Below, piece after piece: positions 35,323 to 48,384 of a stretch of 64,000 nucleotides of DNA (within the stretch, counting starts at the first letter, position 1; each line of letters begins with the position of its first letter). Origin of the DNA: Clytia hemisphaerica. Lineage: Eukaryota; Cnidaria; Hydrozoa; Leptothecata; Clytiidae. The DNA lies in assembly GCA_902728285.1 (NCBI GenBank), contig CACVBU010000237.1, positions 62,001-126,000 of the forward strand, read 5' to 3'. Under the pieces are notes generated by a model. It worked only from the letters and a program-made list of their open reading frames with translations. It had not been told where the DNA came from and searched no databases. Position numbers and translations under genes: made by a program.

Positions 35323-36529
35323 TAGGCTATCCCCCCTCTAAGCATTTTCAAGCTGAAATGCCTAGATAATCGTTGACTTTTATAATGTACCTTAAGGGCT
35401 CTGACCATAGTAAAAAATCAGTATTTCAGTTTAATGTCGATATTTTGGCTGAAGGTTCCTTTTAGGAACTAGCAAAAAACTGCGTTTACAGAATTGTGGA
35501 ATATTAATTCCTTCGTCAGATATTTAGTATCAAACTTTGTGTATCTAAAACCTCATCTTTTAAAATCAAAACTCTCTATAAAGTATGCATCAAGCTAATT
35601 ACGGCAGAATAATTACAAGCCAAGCCAAGACGCAAAATGTTCTTGTAAATAGCTCATCGCTTACACATTGTATTTCGAAGTTAAACAGTGTTCACCATTA
35701 ATAAAAGTAAATTCCCATAATAGCAATGAATCATTTATTACTTTCATGATCATAAAATTAATTAATTTATGCAATGATGTCATTAAGAATAATTATAATT
35801 TAAATCTACAATTGTTAAAACCTAAAACCGCCAAATTAAGTTCCCACCAAAATTTCTTTTTTCCGCCAAATTAAACTTTTTGAAAATATGATCTCTTTTA
35901 AGGTGTTTTTCAGCAAACGCCAAATTAAATTCCCGCAAAATTTAGTTTTTTTGGCCATCCGCCAAATTAAATTCCCGCCAAAATTTCTTCCTTTAAGGTA
36001 TGGTCATGACAATAGATCTAAAAGGATTAGGATTAAAAGTGAATCCATTTTCGAACACTACTGTCACTTATCAAGAACTACTCTTAGTAGGTGCCAAATA
36101 AACGCCCCCCCCCCCCCCGCTTGTTCAATTTTTTCTTGTTATACGCATTAAGGCCGGGGAAAATATTCGTCATTTTTCCCCGATAAGGTATATAAGAAAC
36201 CGATTTTTGTTATTTACTTTCTCGTGTAAGAGCTTTATAAAGATGATTCATAGTTGGCGGAGGAGCGGAATCGGCCCTATTTTTGGACGGAATGACGGAA
36301 TTTTGCGAAAATTAGACGGAATTGCGGAAATTGGGTCCTCCGACGGAGACGGAAAATTAGACAATTTTATTGCAGAAAAACGGAATTCAGCAAGAAGTTT
36401 TACGGAATTTTAGAATTTGCAAAAAACAATCACAATTCGCACCCCCTGACAAATGATATTAATTGGTCCGATATTAAGGAGGGGGTAATACTAGGGTTGA
36501 GGGGATACGGGGTAGCCAGACCTCCAAAC

Positions 36530-37283
36530 CCTGGACCCTTAGAGATACTGATTTTTACTGAAATGGTGACCCTTAGAGAGACTGAAAAATTCCCTACCCT
36601 TATTATTATAGAGAGCCTCTTGGTTGCGTTAAAATTGGCTTGACACGAAAATTGGAGTTGCTTATAAAAAAATGTTCAAGGTTTACTACTCAGGGAGGCA
36701 TGTTTTTCAACTTCTGTTAAGGTAGAAGAATATAGTAGTGTTCATCTCTATCTGTCTACAAATTCTTTTATAAGAACATTTTATTGCATTTTTAACCTAA
36801 TTTTTCTTTGGAAACTGCATGAAATTGTTCACAAATGTCGAACATTCAAGAAAATTGGAGTTGCTTATAAAAAAATGTCGAATGCTCTACGTTGGAGGGT
36901 TACTCTTTCGAATGTATTACGCAATCAAATAAAAACAAACGTTAAAAAACAAGAAAAAAAGGGTTTACGAATTTGAAAGCTGACTGTTCTGGACTGTTAG
37001 TAGAACCCTTAGAGAGACTTTATTGAAAAATTTCCTTCAATTTTGAAAAATTCCCTACCCTAATTATAGAAACTTAGTTGCAATTTTTACCTCAGTGGGC
37101 AACACCAGGCTTGACACGAAAATTGGAGTTGCTTATAAAAAAAATGTTAAAGGCTCTACGTTGGAGGGTCAGTCTTTCGAATGTATTACGCAATCAAATC
37201 AAAACAAGAACGTTAAAAAGAGAAAAAAGTAGATTTACGAATTTGAAAGCTGACTGTTCTGGACTGTTAGAAGAAAGATGAAA
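36530..37283 (+). repeat. Imperfect tandem duplication in CACTA-1
   Basis: The order 'CCCTTAGAGAGACT ... TTCCCTACCC ... GCTTGACACGAAAATTGGAG ... CTCTACGTTGGAGGGT ... CTGACTGTTCTGGACTGTTAG' occurs twice (about 36,530-37,004 and 37,005-37,283). The first unit carries an extra 170-bp piece (36,683-36,847) that reappears in intron 3 of the CACTA-1 second gene at 56,822-56,949. Confidence 0.75.
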
Positions 37284-37559
37284 GAAGTTTGGCATATTCT
37301 TGGACATCATCAGTGAAGAAACCTCCATTTTTACTGCTAAAACAGAAGCATTTCAAAAAGTTAAGTATACCTCTTTTATTTGAATTCATTTTTCAGGAAA
37401 CCATATTCTTTTGAAAAAATCTGAGACAGTTTGTCGAGATTGTCTTGATTGTGTAAAAATTTTTAAAGAAATGCATATTTCAGAATTTTTGAGCTGTTTT
37501 ATAGCTCCAAAATCTAATTTTAGAACAATTTATCAACAGTCGTTGCCTTAAAGAATAAA

Positions 37560-37625
37560 ATCGAACGATCCCTCGACTGTCGATAAGGTAAAATGGAACG
37601 TTAGAACACATTTATCGACAGTTGA
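37560..37625 (+). promoter_or_regulatory. GTCGAT cluster upstream of CACTA-1 second gene, left half
   Basis: The words CTCGACTGTCGATAAGG and TTTATCGACAGTTGA lie immediately before the CACTA-2 insertion. The cluster continues at 54,941-55,010 (CTTGGCAGTCGATAGTG). Together they would sit about 80-210 bp upstream of the ATG at 55,086 before the insertion. The core is the same as in the CACTA-1 terminal arrays. A regulatory role is inferred. Confidence 0.6.
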
Positions 37626-37926
37626 CACTACTAGGTCAAAAAACATTGATTAGGCTCATGTTCAATGTTTTTCGCTGACTGTCGGTAGCTTTTATTGACA
37701 ATCAACAGTTTTATTGGACTGTCAATTACAGATTATTGACAGAAAATATTTTCTATTGACTGTCAATCCATTTTCTTGAAAAGTAAAAGAATATATTGAC
37801 CGTCAATATTTCTTTATTTACAGTCAATTTTTTGGATTGACTGTCAAGTACTCTTATTGACAATCAATATTTACATGTTGACAGTCAATTATTTTGATGA
37901 CAGCTGGTTTTTTACATTGACTGTCA
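37626..37926. repeat. CACTA-2 left terminal repeat with GTCAAT array
   Basis: About ten copies of TGACTGTCAAT, TGACAATCAAT or TGACCGTCAAT in both orientations, spaced about 25-35 bp, replace the GTCGAT words of CACTA-1. It is identical to the right repeat except at two positions. Confidence 0.95.
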
Positions 37927-39264
37927 GTATAATATCTTTTACTTGGATTATTAAACCTCTTTTGTTAGAAAATCAAACAAACAAAAAAACAAAAGAAAAA
38001 CTACATACTTTAAATTTTTGATATTTTATATGATTGACATGTTGATTTTGCATCAGCGTAGGTGGGCATTTGTTTTGGTTTCGACGTCTGTATGAGCCTT
38101 GATTTCAAAATTATTGTAAGCCGAATTGACCCAAACTTTTGAAAAGATAGCAGTAAAGTTCAAAAATTAACCTTTTTGTACCCAGTTTAACATCGGAGTC
38201 TCTTTTTAACGAGCATAATACAAAACGTCCCTCCATCGTTATGACCTTTTCCTGGCCTGTTTTCTTGTCTACATAACTATTAATAGAATATGCTGTGGAA
38301 AGGGAAAGAAGGTGTTCACTCCTTTTCCTTTTATTCTCTTAAAGTGTGCGATATTGTGTGAGGCTGAGTTTGTTTATCATTTTCCACTTATACGGAACAT
38401 GCTCTATCAACGTGACAAATAAATACAGCTCTTTTGATTGGTCGAAAGATCAAATTTCCAAATAAACAAGCCAATCAGATTTGACAAGCGCGGTGTTTGG
38501 AGCTCAATGGTTTAGGATCTTAAACAAGCGAGTGTTAACCATAGTATTTCCCAATCTCGCAGACACACAGAATTTTTAAAATGGCACCACTTTTCACCAT
38601 GATGATGAACATTGGACATTTTTGCAGCAAAAGAGCATTCTGAAAAGGTGATATAAAGACAAGGTAAGGAATCATAATTTTTGAATTTATTATAGTACTT
38701 TTCCTTCATGTATATTTTGAAAGTAGCCTCAGGAACTTTTATAAAGTGTTATAATATATTAGCTATAATAACAAAATCAACAAGTCACATATATATAATA
38801 ATATGGTAAAAAGGTTAGCTAGATGGAAAAAGCCAATAAATTTACATATTTTTATTGAGAAAAAAAATTGTATCTCTGAGTTTAGAACTATAATAAAACA
38901 AAAGCATCATGAACAATTTTTTCCACAGTTTAATGAGGAAAGAGATATTTTGTATAGGTATACATACGAAATGAGCTGAACCTTGACAAGCTCTCAAACA
39001 AACTTGGTAAAAACCTGCTTGCCTTTGTCGAAAGATCTTTCATATTATCAAAACAATAAAAATGTTTGCTAAATAGGCCAGAAAAATATCAGCTACGGTT
39101 TACCCAAGAACAACAAAAATAAGAAACTTTTTCCTTTGTTTGAAGTGTGTTGTTAGCTATATATATAACAACATCCAACGAGGCTAGAAATTCCAGCGTC
39201 GCATATATTCAGCGTGAGTTGGAGAATTTTTTTTTTATTGATATCTGAATACAGTTTATAATTA

Positions 39265-39681
39265 GGCGGCAATCACAAATATCTTCGTTTCGCGTCGCCC
39301 GACTGACTCTCGAAAATTGAGTCGGCGAGTCGGTAAATTTGTCGGACTTTTTCTGTCGGTGACGTTTCCTTCGTTCAAAAATTTTATTATTGCCGATTTT
39401 TTGTGAGCGATTTCTAGCGCATTCGTGGCATTTTGACTTTGTTTATCATTACATGCCCCATTTTGGGTCGGATGTCACAGTGTTCAAAGGTCATAATTTT
39501 AAACCACCCATAACACGCGGTTGTTTTGGCTGCTGGCTGGCTGGCAGTTTCCTTCAAGAATACACTCCAAAAATGAATGATGGAGGTAAGAAAACCCGAA
39601 AATTTTTATGACCGACCGACCGACCGACTCACTTTTTAGACCCAACGAGGACGCGAAATGAAGATATTTGTGATTGCCGCC
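39265..39681. mobile_element. Harbinger-like MITE with TTA duplication
   Basis: Inverted ends GGCGGCAATCACAAATATCT and complement (31 bases match with one difference, up to TTTCGCGTC) are flanked by TTA (39,262-39,264 and 39,682-39,684). A 3-bp TTA target is typical of PIF/Harbinger. The interior has CGAGTCGG and GACCGACCGACC runs and no transposase. Confidence 0.75.
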
Positions 39682-40010
39682 TTAGGCATAAGCTTTTTGC
39701 ATCATTTCCAGACTGGCAAATTTGAAAACTTCAAGTTAGCAGTTTTCGAGCTAAATGACGACGTCATGAAAGTGCAAATGACGACGTCATAAAAGTGCAA
39801 ATTATGACGTCACTCAACTCTGAATCAATTTTTCATTTCCGTAAAAGCTTTTTTTGAGTTAAAGTTAACCGGATTTTTTTGGCATTACGTGGATTTTCTT
39901 GGTAGAAAAAAGTTTTGAATCAAGTAAATAGCTAATTAAAAATTCTTTTGTGCAGAAAAACCCAATTTACACGCTTTTTTTATAAGAATGGTGTTTTTTC
40001 ATTTATAACT

Positions 40011-40287
40011 TTAATTGTAGAAATTTTAGCGAGACTAATTTCTCGCCCAATTGTGAGATCGCTAAAATTTATCCACGCGAAATTTTATCAATAGAAAGGG
40101 TTTCAGTGCAAAGAAATGCTAGAAAACGAATCCAATCAATAATGTAGTACGGGTATTCGCTAAAATTTATCCACGCGAAATTTTTTGAAATCGTGATTTG
40201 CTAAAATAAATCCAAAAGAAATCAAGATATTCCTGGCTCGCTAATATACGCTAAAATTAGTCTCGCTAAAATTTCTACGATTAAAGT
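40011..40287. mobile_element. MITE with TTTAGCGAGACTAATTT ends
   Basis: TTAATTGTAGAAATTTTAGC on the left is mirrored by GCTAAAATTTCTACGATTAA on the right. Inside, GCTAAAATTTATCCACGCGA repeats twice. The target duplication is unclear. Confidence 0.65.
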
Positions 40288-40489
40288 AACTTTTGGGAGA
40301 AAATTCTTAGGGTTAGAAATGACGTCACAATTTGCACTTTCACGAAGTTATGATTTAGCTAAATTTCTAATTTGAAAAGTGCTTACTCAAATTTGTTTTT
40401 GATCAGGCATCTATATTAGGGCAGTGAAAAAGTTAAAAAAGAAGTTAGATATCACACCAGAAACACTAGTTTAAATAAATTATTACAAG

Positions 40490-43400
40490 CTAAAGTTTAA
40501 CGTGACCTTTGAACCAGTCAAATTCTTCACTTTTTTCATGACCAACAAACCACACTCTTTCTTCTTCGATTGCAACTACCAGCGGTCTTGACAGGCTTTC
40601 CAATTCCACAACTTTTTGGCTGATTTGTTTGTTCTCACCATTCCAAAGGCCCGTCTCATAGTCCTTTGAAGCGGGAAATATCCCAACCTCAGCATAGTTA
40701 TCATCATCAATTTTCACAATCTGCAAAATTTTTACAAAACAGTTTTCCTTTTCATTGAAACAAAATTCATTTACCCCATACATAATGAGATCCTCAACAT
40801 AGTCAACTACCGGTTCAATCTTTTTGAATTTCTTAGCAGTGTCAGTGGTGGTGTCAAATTTTATCTTTTCTTGGTCAGAAAGTTCAAAAGAGATCCCATT
40901 GTCAAAATCTGCAATAACTCCGTCTCTCTCAAGAGCTTGATTGGCCATTTGGCATAGGGAATTGTCTTTGTCATATAGATGGTTGAACTGCCCAAGGAAC
41001 TGTGAAAACAAGACCCAATCCAGAATCTGAAATAAAGTGATATGAAGAAGTTATTTTTAAGATGCTGACTACTGTACCCTTATACATTGTATTCTCTTGT
41101 TCAAAAGTAAATTATGCTTTATAAGGTTGTGATAATTATTAGGGTAATAATATAGAATACAATTTCTTCTATTTCTAGTTGAATTTTTAGACCTAAATGT
41201 TAGGATCTGTTTAAACTCACTTGTACTGTTTCCATAACACATTCCTCCATTTTTGAACGATTGAGTACCCTTCTTGTAATCCAAGAATTCATTCGCTCGT
41301 TAGAGTACATCCAAAAAGCGTACAACGGTCCGTTATCTCTTATCTTGGTGACTAGATGTTTCAAAATGTGGGTTGTGATGTTTGATAAATAAATGGTGCA
41401 GTCCCTCTCAAGGAGAACCAAAGCGATGTCTACATCTTTTTCAAGGGTATCCAATTCTTCTTCGTTGAATTTTCGTGCATGGGTTCGAGCCATAACGTCA
41501 AAGAAGAAAAACAAACTGCGGCGTTGTTTGACTTCAAGGCTGTCTTTCAAGAGGTAGATCCAGATTCGATTAGCTGTATACTAAAAAAATGGAAATATTT
41601 TTTACTGTGATACATTTTGAACTACCCAAATTTTACACCCCCCTGCATTCATCGTTGCTTCCTGAGTTTCAGGTCAAATATTAAAGAAAATCAAACTTTT
41701 TTGCTTTGACAAATTGGAGAAGAGAAGTAAAATAAACATGAGTGTTAAAAATGTTTTTAAATGACACGGAAATCTCATTTAAGTCACATTTTGGGGGTCT
41801 TTGCAATGGAGATTAGACAGAAAATGAAATGCCTCACCTCAGTCCAGCCATGAGTGTTCTTCAATGCAACTTTTGGAGTTGTAAAAATATCACCAGTAAA
41901 CCCAGAGCAGGTAATTGGAAAGTGTAACGTCTTTTTGCATCTTAAAAGAAAAAATAGTTATGGAGAATTATGGAAAAATCTGAAGAAAGCAGACACATTT
42001 TTATATTGAGTAGAATCCTTACAATTTATACCGAATTTGGTAACTTGTATACTTACTGTAATGTTTCCCTTATAAAAACCTATTCAATAATCTTGGGAAT
42101 TGAAGAATATAATATATTGATTCTAACGAGAAGTGTAATTTTATTTCAAGTTTAGATTATGAGTTATGAGGATTTAATTTTATATGAAGATTCTTTGGGA
42201 CACACTGTATACTGTGAGGTCCATTTATTAAAATTAGCGTAAATTGTTATCGAAGAAAAACATGGAAAAACGAATATCAGAGAGACTAATTTGTTTTCTT
42301 AATTTCTTTACCTTTCATTGCCTTTTTCGATTTCGTCTTGAGACAGAGTTTTGATTTTACCACCATGGTAAGATTTCTTAACAACGCCCATTTCATTTTC
42401 TGCAAGAGATAGCTTTGATTCATCGACACCACCTTGGAATAAAGAAATATATTTGTCTAAAAATAGGACCTGAACGCAGTGCTCAGGGGTAATCACTCTT
42501 GAATTTTGTTTGAGATCTTCTTTTGCCTTTTTTTCAACTGTTTTGTAATATTCGGGGATACGTAATAAGATATTTTCGAAGTGAATCACCAAAAGTACTT
42601 TTCTAGATATTCCAAGTTTACTGAACTCTCCAAATACTCTTTTTCTGCTCTCTGTTTATTTCAATTTTGGTTTGTAATGAAAAAGCCTTTTCATTTTCTT
42701 GGATAAAAAATAGTCACGAAATAGGAGGACCTACCTATCAACCAATTGATAATGGTATGGACAACATCTGTAACAGTGTGCATCCCGTCAGGCTGGTAAT
42801 GCTCGTGATATTTGTGGTACTTCAGCTTCATGAAACAATACGTACCTAAGAAAATATATATATGAAAACATTTTATTTTTTCATACTGTATATATGAAAC
42901 CTATTCAACTATTTAATTTAATTGGAAGCAGAGAGAACAAAACCCACAAAACAAAAGAACAAGACATTTAGGGTCTGTTACAAAAATGTTAACATTTTCA
43001 TGAAAATATTTTTACTTTTCTCAAGGTATAAACGGTTTAAAGAAAAGTATGTCTATTTTGTCTGCCTAAGAAGCTGCAATAAGTTAAATAGAGCTTACCT
43101 TTAGTGCCTACTTCTTTTGCATAGTTTTTTTGTTGGTTTTTTGATTTGAGGTTTTCATACTTTTTCCTACTCTCTTCTTCTTGCTCTGGTGTAAACGATT
43201 CAAAACTTGCGTTCTTCTCCATCTTTTTGAATGTCTTACTCTTTCGTAAACAGTGAGTTGTTTCAAGACTTCTAAAAAATGAAATTAAAGTAATCATATG
43301 GATTTCATATATTGGCTTTTTGGTCTAGATATGAAAAAAATTTGTTTTCATCTACAGCGCCACCTTAATACACGTTTTTTTTATTAGAACACCTAAAATT

Positions 43401-45370
43401 TGGATGTGCTTATTTTTTCAGCAATTTTCAGCCTAAAATGTTCTTAAATGCGTTCTTAATTTTTCAGACTACTCTATCTATAATATCATGCAAAATAAAG
43501 ACTTAAAATTGGTAAAATTTGGACAATATTTGACTCTCGATTTTAGAAAATCCATCTCTAAGTTCGGTTAAAGCTGCTTGAAAAGAGAAAAAAATGTAGT
43601 TTCTTGTCATTTTTTTCCAAACTGAGGCTGGGCATGTTCTTACGATGTTCTTAATTTCAGCCTGAATGTTCTTATAAACTGGGTTCTAATAATAAAAAAA
43701 CGTGTATCTTAAATACTTGAAAATGTCCGAAGGTTTCTTTATCAAAATCTCAAAGAATTTTGTTTATTATTTACCTTCTGCTATCCATGTAGACTGTCTT
43801 TTTCAGTGCATGACAATAACAACCTTGTACTTTACACCATGGACATGCCATCCGTCCTCCAGCACCTGAAAAAAATATTAGGACACCCTTTTCCGGTTAG
43901 CCGCTTCGTATAAAAAGTCACCGAAATTTCGAGTAAACAAACCACCCCAATGGCTAAAAGCAAAAACATAAACAAAAAAAATGTAGTATGAGTATGATAA
44001 AAGTGTGCTTTCTGTGCTCTTACTCTGGACATTTTTTTGTTTATGTTTTTACTTTTAGCCAATGAGATGAATTTGGGTAATTTTTTATACAAAGCAGCTA
44101 ACTGTAAAACCTTTTTTGAGTATTTGAGTTTGTGGACTATACGCTCCAAAGTTCGCATATGGAGGCAAAATTTCTACCAAGAAATTCTTTAAAAAATCAT
44201 TTTTGCTAACTTTCCCTCTAGCAATGCACTGATAAACAACCTTATTCATCACTCACCAAATTAAGTTTCCCGCTTATTAGAATTAAAAATTAAATGAGTT
44301 GAGAATTTATTACAAAGTTTTTCCTGAAGGTTCATAATTTTTGGCTTAATACTAACCTGGTTGTTGCAATACTTTTGCAATAGCCGGGAAGTCCAAAACA
44401 TATTGTAAAAGTCGGATCTTCATCTTCACAGGTGCTTTCATGTACTTGGGGTAGTACGTTTGACATTCTGCCAAATTCATCAACTCGTCCACAAGGATTT
44501 CAATGTAGGGGTCCAGATGGTAAGCTTCTTTTCTTCCATTTCCAGGTACGATCCCAACCAGCATGATCCCACCAACAGATTTTCTCAATTTTATTGGGAA
44601 ATTCATAACCGAAAGCATAAGGGGCCACATGCTGTAGATGCAATGCATGGCTTTAAAAGGATTCACCCCGTCACAATTGAAATTCAAAACCAAACCATCA
44701 TCATCACCATCAAATTCACCAGATTCACTAAACCAATTGTCCCATCGTGACGTATCCCATATGTCCCTGATATATCCATCTTTTGGGCGAACTGTGTGGG
44801 CGTGCAGAATTTTAACCAAGTTTTCGTCTTGGTACAGTCTAGCAATTCGTGGACCTATCGGGAAGTATTTGAATGTTTTGCCACTAGATTTCTTTGATCC
44901 ACACTTTGGACATTCATTTAAATTTGCGTGTTCTTTACGGAAAACGATGCAGTCTTTTTCGCAGGCTCTGAATGTTTGTATGGGAATCAAAAAGTCTTTA
45001 ATGCAAGACTTGGCTTGGTCATAAGATCCAACAGCTTTATTGTTTTGAGGCAGCTTGAATTTCTGATCCGATCGAAAGCTTTCAGACACTGTGGTTTTAG
45101 CATACCCTGGATGCGAAACAAATTTTCTCAGCTCGATAAATATATGATCGAGAACTGAAATATCAGCGCCATCATATAACGGAGTTTTAGCAGCCCAATG
45201 AGTTTCGAACAGTTCAGGATAGTATGGAGTATTTACTGAATAAATAGTGTCCTTTTCTTGGGGTGTATTTCTCACATAATGTTTGGCGTCATCTCGGGCG
45301 TGTCTTTGAACTGTTCTCCAGTAACGGATTTGACCATTGCATCGATGACTTTTGCAGAAACACTGCTTAC
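40490..45370 (-). CDS. CACTA-2 TNP2-type transposase, eight recognised exons
   Basis: Exons on the minus strand: 45,370-44,357; 43,865-43,775; 43,271-43,099; 42,845-42,735; 42,432-42,312; 41,940-41,838; 41,580-41,221; 41,026-40,490. Lengths 91, 173, 111, 121, 103, 360 and 537 equal those of CACTA-1 exactly, and the first differs by six bases (1014 against 1008). The frame is open throughout. Motifs in order are CFCKSHRCNGQI, CPKCGSKKSSGKTFKYFPIG, CDGVNPFKAMHCIYSMWPLM (TNP2 core), GIMLVGIVPGNGRKE, GRMACPWCKVQGCYCHAL, DGMHTVTDVVHTIINWL, GPLYAFWMYSNERMNSWITR (DUF4218-like), and a terminal domain ending SEEFDWFKGHVKL. Differences from CACTA-1 are spread over the protein, with conserved motifs kept, which suggests selection for function. 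The 5' exon and start codon were not identified. Confidence 0.9.
43370..43706. mobile_element. MITE in transposase intron (GTTCTTA / AGCCT type)
   Basis: The ends ACACGTTTTTTTTATTAGAA and TTCTAATAATAAAAAAACGTGT-like bound a core in which 'TGTTCTTA' and 'CAGCCT' words repeat. Related segments lie at 27,020-27,292 and 55,601-55,856 (there with AAGCAT words). It sits in the intron between transposase exons 2 and 3. Confidence 0.6.
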
Positions 45371-45851
45371 CTAAAATGAAAACAAAAAGAAAAACCTGAA
45401 TATGTTACATAATAACTATTATTTATTTATTTTTTCAGGAATTATATCGAGCACAAGAGCGGTTATTCTATCGTCATTTCAAGCGAATCACAGAATGCGG
45501 TGAAACGAGGAACGAAAAATAAGGATGAATTAATGATCGCAAACGGAAAAATGATCGCAAATGAACGAGACAAAACAACGTGCGGAAGAGTAATGGTTGT
45601 ACATCAGTGAAGGAAAGAAATTTGATTAAATGATTTCGATTTGGTGAACGGAAAAATGCAGGAAGGAGCGCACGTTGTCAAAAATCGAGACCGTAACAGC
45701 TGTTTAAGTCCTCTGGATTGATCCCATATCTATTTGAACATTCATAAAAGACTTCCGCAAAAGTTAGCTTCTTTAAATGAGGAATGTTTTGTGGTTTTGC
45801 AAATTTCGTTAGAGGGAAATTTGGAAAATCGCGCTAAAAGTATACAGTATA

Positions 45852-46152
45852 AAGTCTATCCAGATATAATTCACAGTGGAAACAAGAATGTCTGTAACTT
45901 TTGATAGTCAAATATAATTGCCAAAATTTTTTTGCTTGTTTTGGAGGATCAAAAGCGCTATATCTGAACATTTTAGGCAGAAAATTTCTAAAAAATAAGC
46001 ACATCCAGGCTCAGCCAAATTTTAGGTGTTCTAATAAAAAAAAAACTTGTATAGCGCTTTTGATCATCAAATACAACCAATAAAAAATTTCCCAATTGTA
46101 TTTGACTATCAAAAGTTCTTGTTTCCACTGCCAATTATATCTGGATACACTT
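45852..46152. mobile_element. TA-flanked MITE, 301 bp
   Basis: The ends AAGTCTATCCAGATATAATT and AATTATATCTGGATACACTT are inverted repeats, with TA at 45,850-45,851 and 46,153-46,154. Further inverted matching covers CAGTGGAAACAAGAA and ACTTTTGATAGTCAAATA. The core repeats AGCGCTATA. Confidence 0.85.
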
Positions 46153-46500
46153 TAATAATAATAATAATAAATATTTAAATAATAAGGCGATACCAATTTA
46201 ATATCTTGTTCTACAGGCCCGACCGAACCTATTTTTGCTAAAATCAAAAAATAATAATATTGTATTTCCACTACAATATATTTTACACACTAGTTATTTT
46301 AAGAATTAAATTTGAATAAAGCTGAAAGTTAATTGAACAAGAAATTGAAAAATTTAGAAAATCAAGCATTTCATATACTAAAATTTTATTTTAATCTGGA
46401 TCGAAGATAAAAAAAAGTGAATTTTTGATCCAGATATTTTTTGGAAAATATTTTCGGTACCTTACCAACCCTGATAAATGAAAAACTTATTCTTATTTTA

Positions 46501-46547
46501 CCGACCGACCGACCGACCGACCGACCGACCGACCAACCGACCGACCC
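46501..46547. repeat. CCGA tetranucleotide microsatellite
   Basis: Eleven or so CCGA units with one CCAA variant. The reverse-strand open frame through it (repeated Gly-Arg-Ser-Val) is a by-product. Confidence 0.95.
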
Positions 46548-48384
46548 ATATAGATCTGCCCGTAGAACAACAAATTAAATTGGTCTCGCCTAATATACAT
46601 ATTTGAAAATGCACATAAATAGAGAAGTCTTAAATTTAAATAGATGTTTCTAACAGACCGGAATAGAAAGTGTCCGAAAATTAAAAAATTACCAAATTTA
46701 AATAGTAAATTTTCAGCAAATTCACCTAATTTTTTATTTTGAAAAGTCAAAATTTTTTAAATTGTAGAAAACATTTGAAGTAGTTTACACATCTAGATGA
46801 AAAAATCGAACACAATCCCCTCTACTAATGTGTCGCACCCGTCGAGGAGTAGATAAGCTGAACGCATCAAAGTCCTGGAATTTTTATGCGTGCATTTTTC
46901 ATTGTTAACACTCATTTTTTGTCCGATGTATTTTCAAACCATATAAGAGGAAAATTTCAGGTTTGCGATGACAAAATTTTGTTGCCATTTTATTTGGTCG
47001 GGATATTATTATTAAATACTTCCGCCTGTGATATTAAATTGCCTGAAATTTATTTAATTTATGTCGATATTTTGATGTGTAACTTATATTTTTGTCTGTA
47101 TCCAAAGAAGATCGGAGTAGTTTTGTTACTTTAACCGCAGATATTTTTATTCTTACGTTTTACCTCCCTGATTCTGTGAAAAAGTAAAGATCACCTGAAA
47201 AAAAAAGAAATCGAAAAGATGTTCGTTCACCTAAACTTGGGTTATAGCCAAAAATTGTTAAGTTTTTTGACTAAAAAATGCCTGTTTTTTGGCCACTTAT
47301 TAGATTGCTCTTGCAGTAAAAGTTCACAAAAGATCCCTGGTACCCGAGGATGAGGCACTGATAATTTTCGACAAACTTTTCCAAATTCTAAACTAATAAA
47401 CGGACCCTCTGAATAGCGGACTTCACTGGTACTTCAAGTCCATACCCACCACCTCGATTTAACCTCTTGCCAGTCACTCGAGCTCTTTTATGGCCTAGTC
47501 TCTGCAAAAAATTACTTTAGACCCCAATTTTGTATTTTCGACACCCTGGGATGGCCTAATTTCAAAGTTGGAGCTCCGAGATCAAAAGTTTCTAAAAGGT
47601 GGACACTTCTAATTAGCGGACACTAACCCCTTTCCCCGACGGTGTCCGCTAATTAGAGGTTCCACTGTATATCTGAATCAAATATTACAATATCGTTTAA
47701 CTACAAATAAAGGCCTTCTTGAATAAACGGGGAATGGGCTACAGTAATACATATCCACAAAACTCACTTAAAGTTAGATAGATCAAAGATATTTCACGTT
47801 TATTTTCAGTCATCTGTTTAAACGGTACTTTTAAAAGCAAGAGAAAGAACAGAAATGTTTTCGGACTTAAAATATTCACTCAATTTTACATGGACAGCCT
47901 ATGCTTACGAAAGAAAAATTTCCAAGTTCAAAGTTAAAATTTTGAGATGATGTCATAGTTTGATTGCGCAATCAGTTCTAAATGCCACGCCCTTTTTGTG
48001 ACGTGCAGGCCATTGCTCTCCTTTTGGGGGGTTTTCTCTCATCAGCTACGTTTATTCCTCATATAAATAGAGCCTTATTTTCGAATTTCGAATTTCGAAC
48101 AAAATTTCGAATCAAACATTGTTTTCAAATGGTGCCATTGTTTTGAATTCAAAAAAAATGAGCCCACTTTTTGAAGAAATCCAGAGGAACAGACTAAAAA
48201 GGATGGAAACAATTTTCTTGCTTCGATAACACTTACAGAATAAAGTTAAGTATTTTTTTACCTTTTAGTTTTCCTGAATCCATTTTATTTTGCCATAACG
48301 TGGTCCTCAAAACTCAAAGTCTTTTTTAAAATGCTACGTGTTATGGTTTAATTTCAAGTTTTATAGGGGTGAGGGGATTATAGA

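Larger units (their letters stand above)
33482..37559. other. CACTA-1 central intergenic region with MITE insertions
   Basis: This lies between the divergent genes and so probably holds the transposase promoter and 5' exon, neither identified. It carries a foldback MITE (34,046-34,494), a TA-flanked MITE (35,048-35,322), a fragment of the same family (about 36,083), CGCCAAATTAAATTCCCGC repeats (35,830-35,990) and a tandem duplication (36,530-37,283). Confidence 0.6.
37927..40489. other. CACTA-2 left non-coding region
   Basis: No gene is supported. It carries a Harbinger-like MITE (39,265-39,681), a pair of inverted segments with TGACGTCA and 'GTGCAAAT' words (39,686-39,850 and 40,305-40,440), and between them another MITE (40,011-40,287). 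Confidence 0.55.
45371..48380. other. CACTA-2 central intergenic region
   Basis: No gene is supported. It probably holds the transposase 5' exon and promoter, not identified. It includes a TA-flanked MITE (45,852-46,152) and a CCGA microsatellite (46,501-46,547). Confidence 0.5.

Noticed and set aside
39390..39611. Open frame of 73 codons inside the Harbinger-like MITE
   Set aside because: Lies wholly inside a 417-bp non-autonomous element, with no motif or splice support.
46493..46750. Minus-strand open frame with Gly-Arg-Ser-Val repeats
   Set aside because: Produced by the CCGA microsatellite; no splice signals or family.
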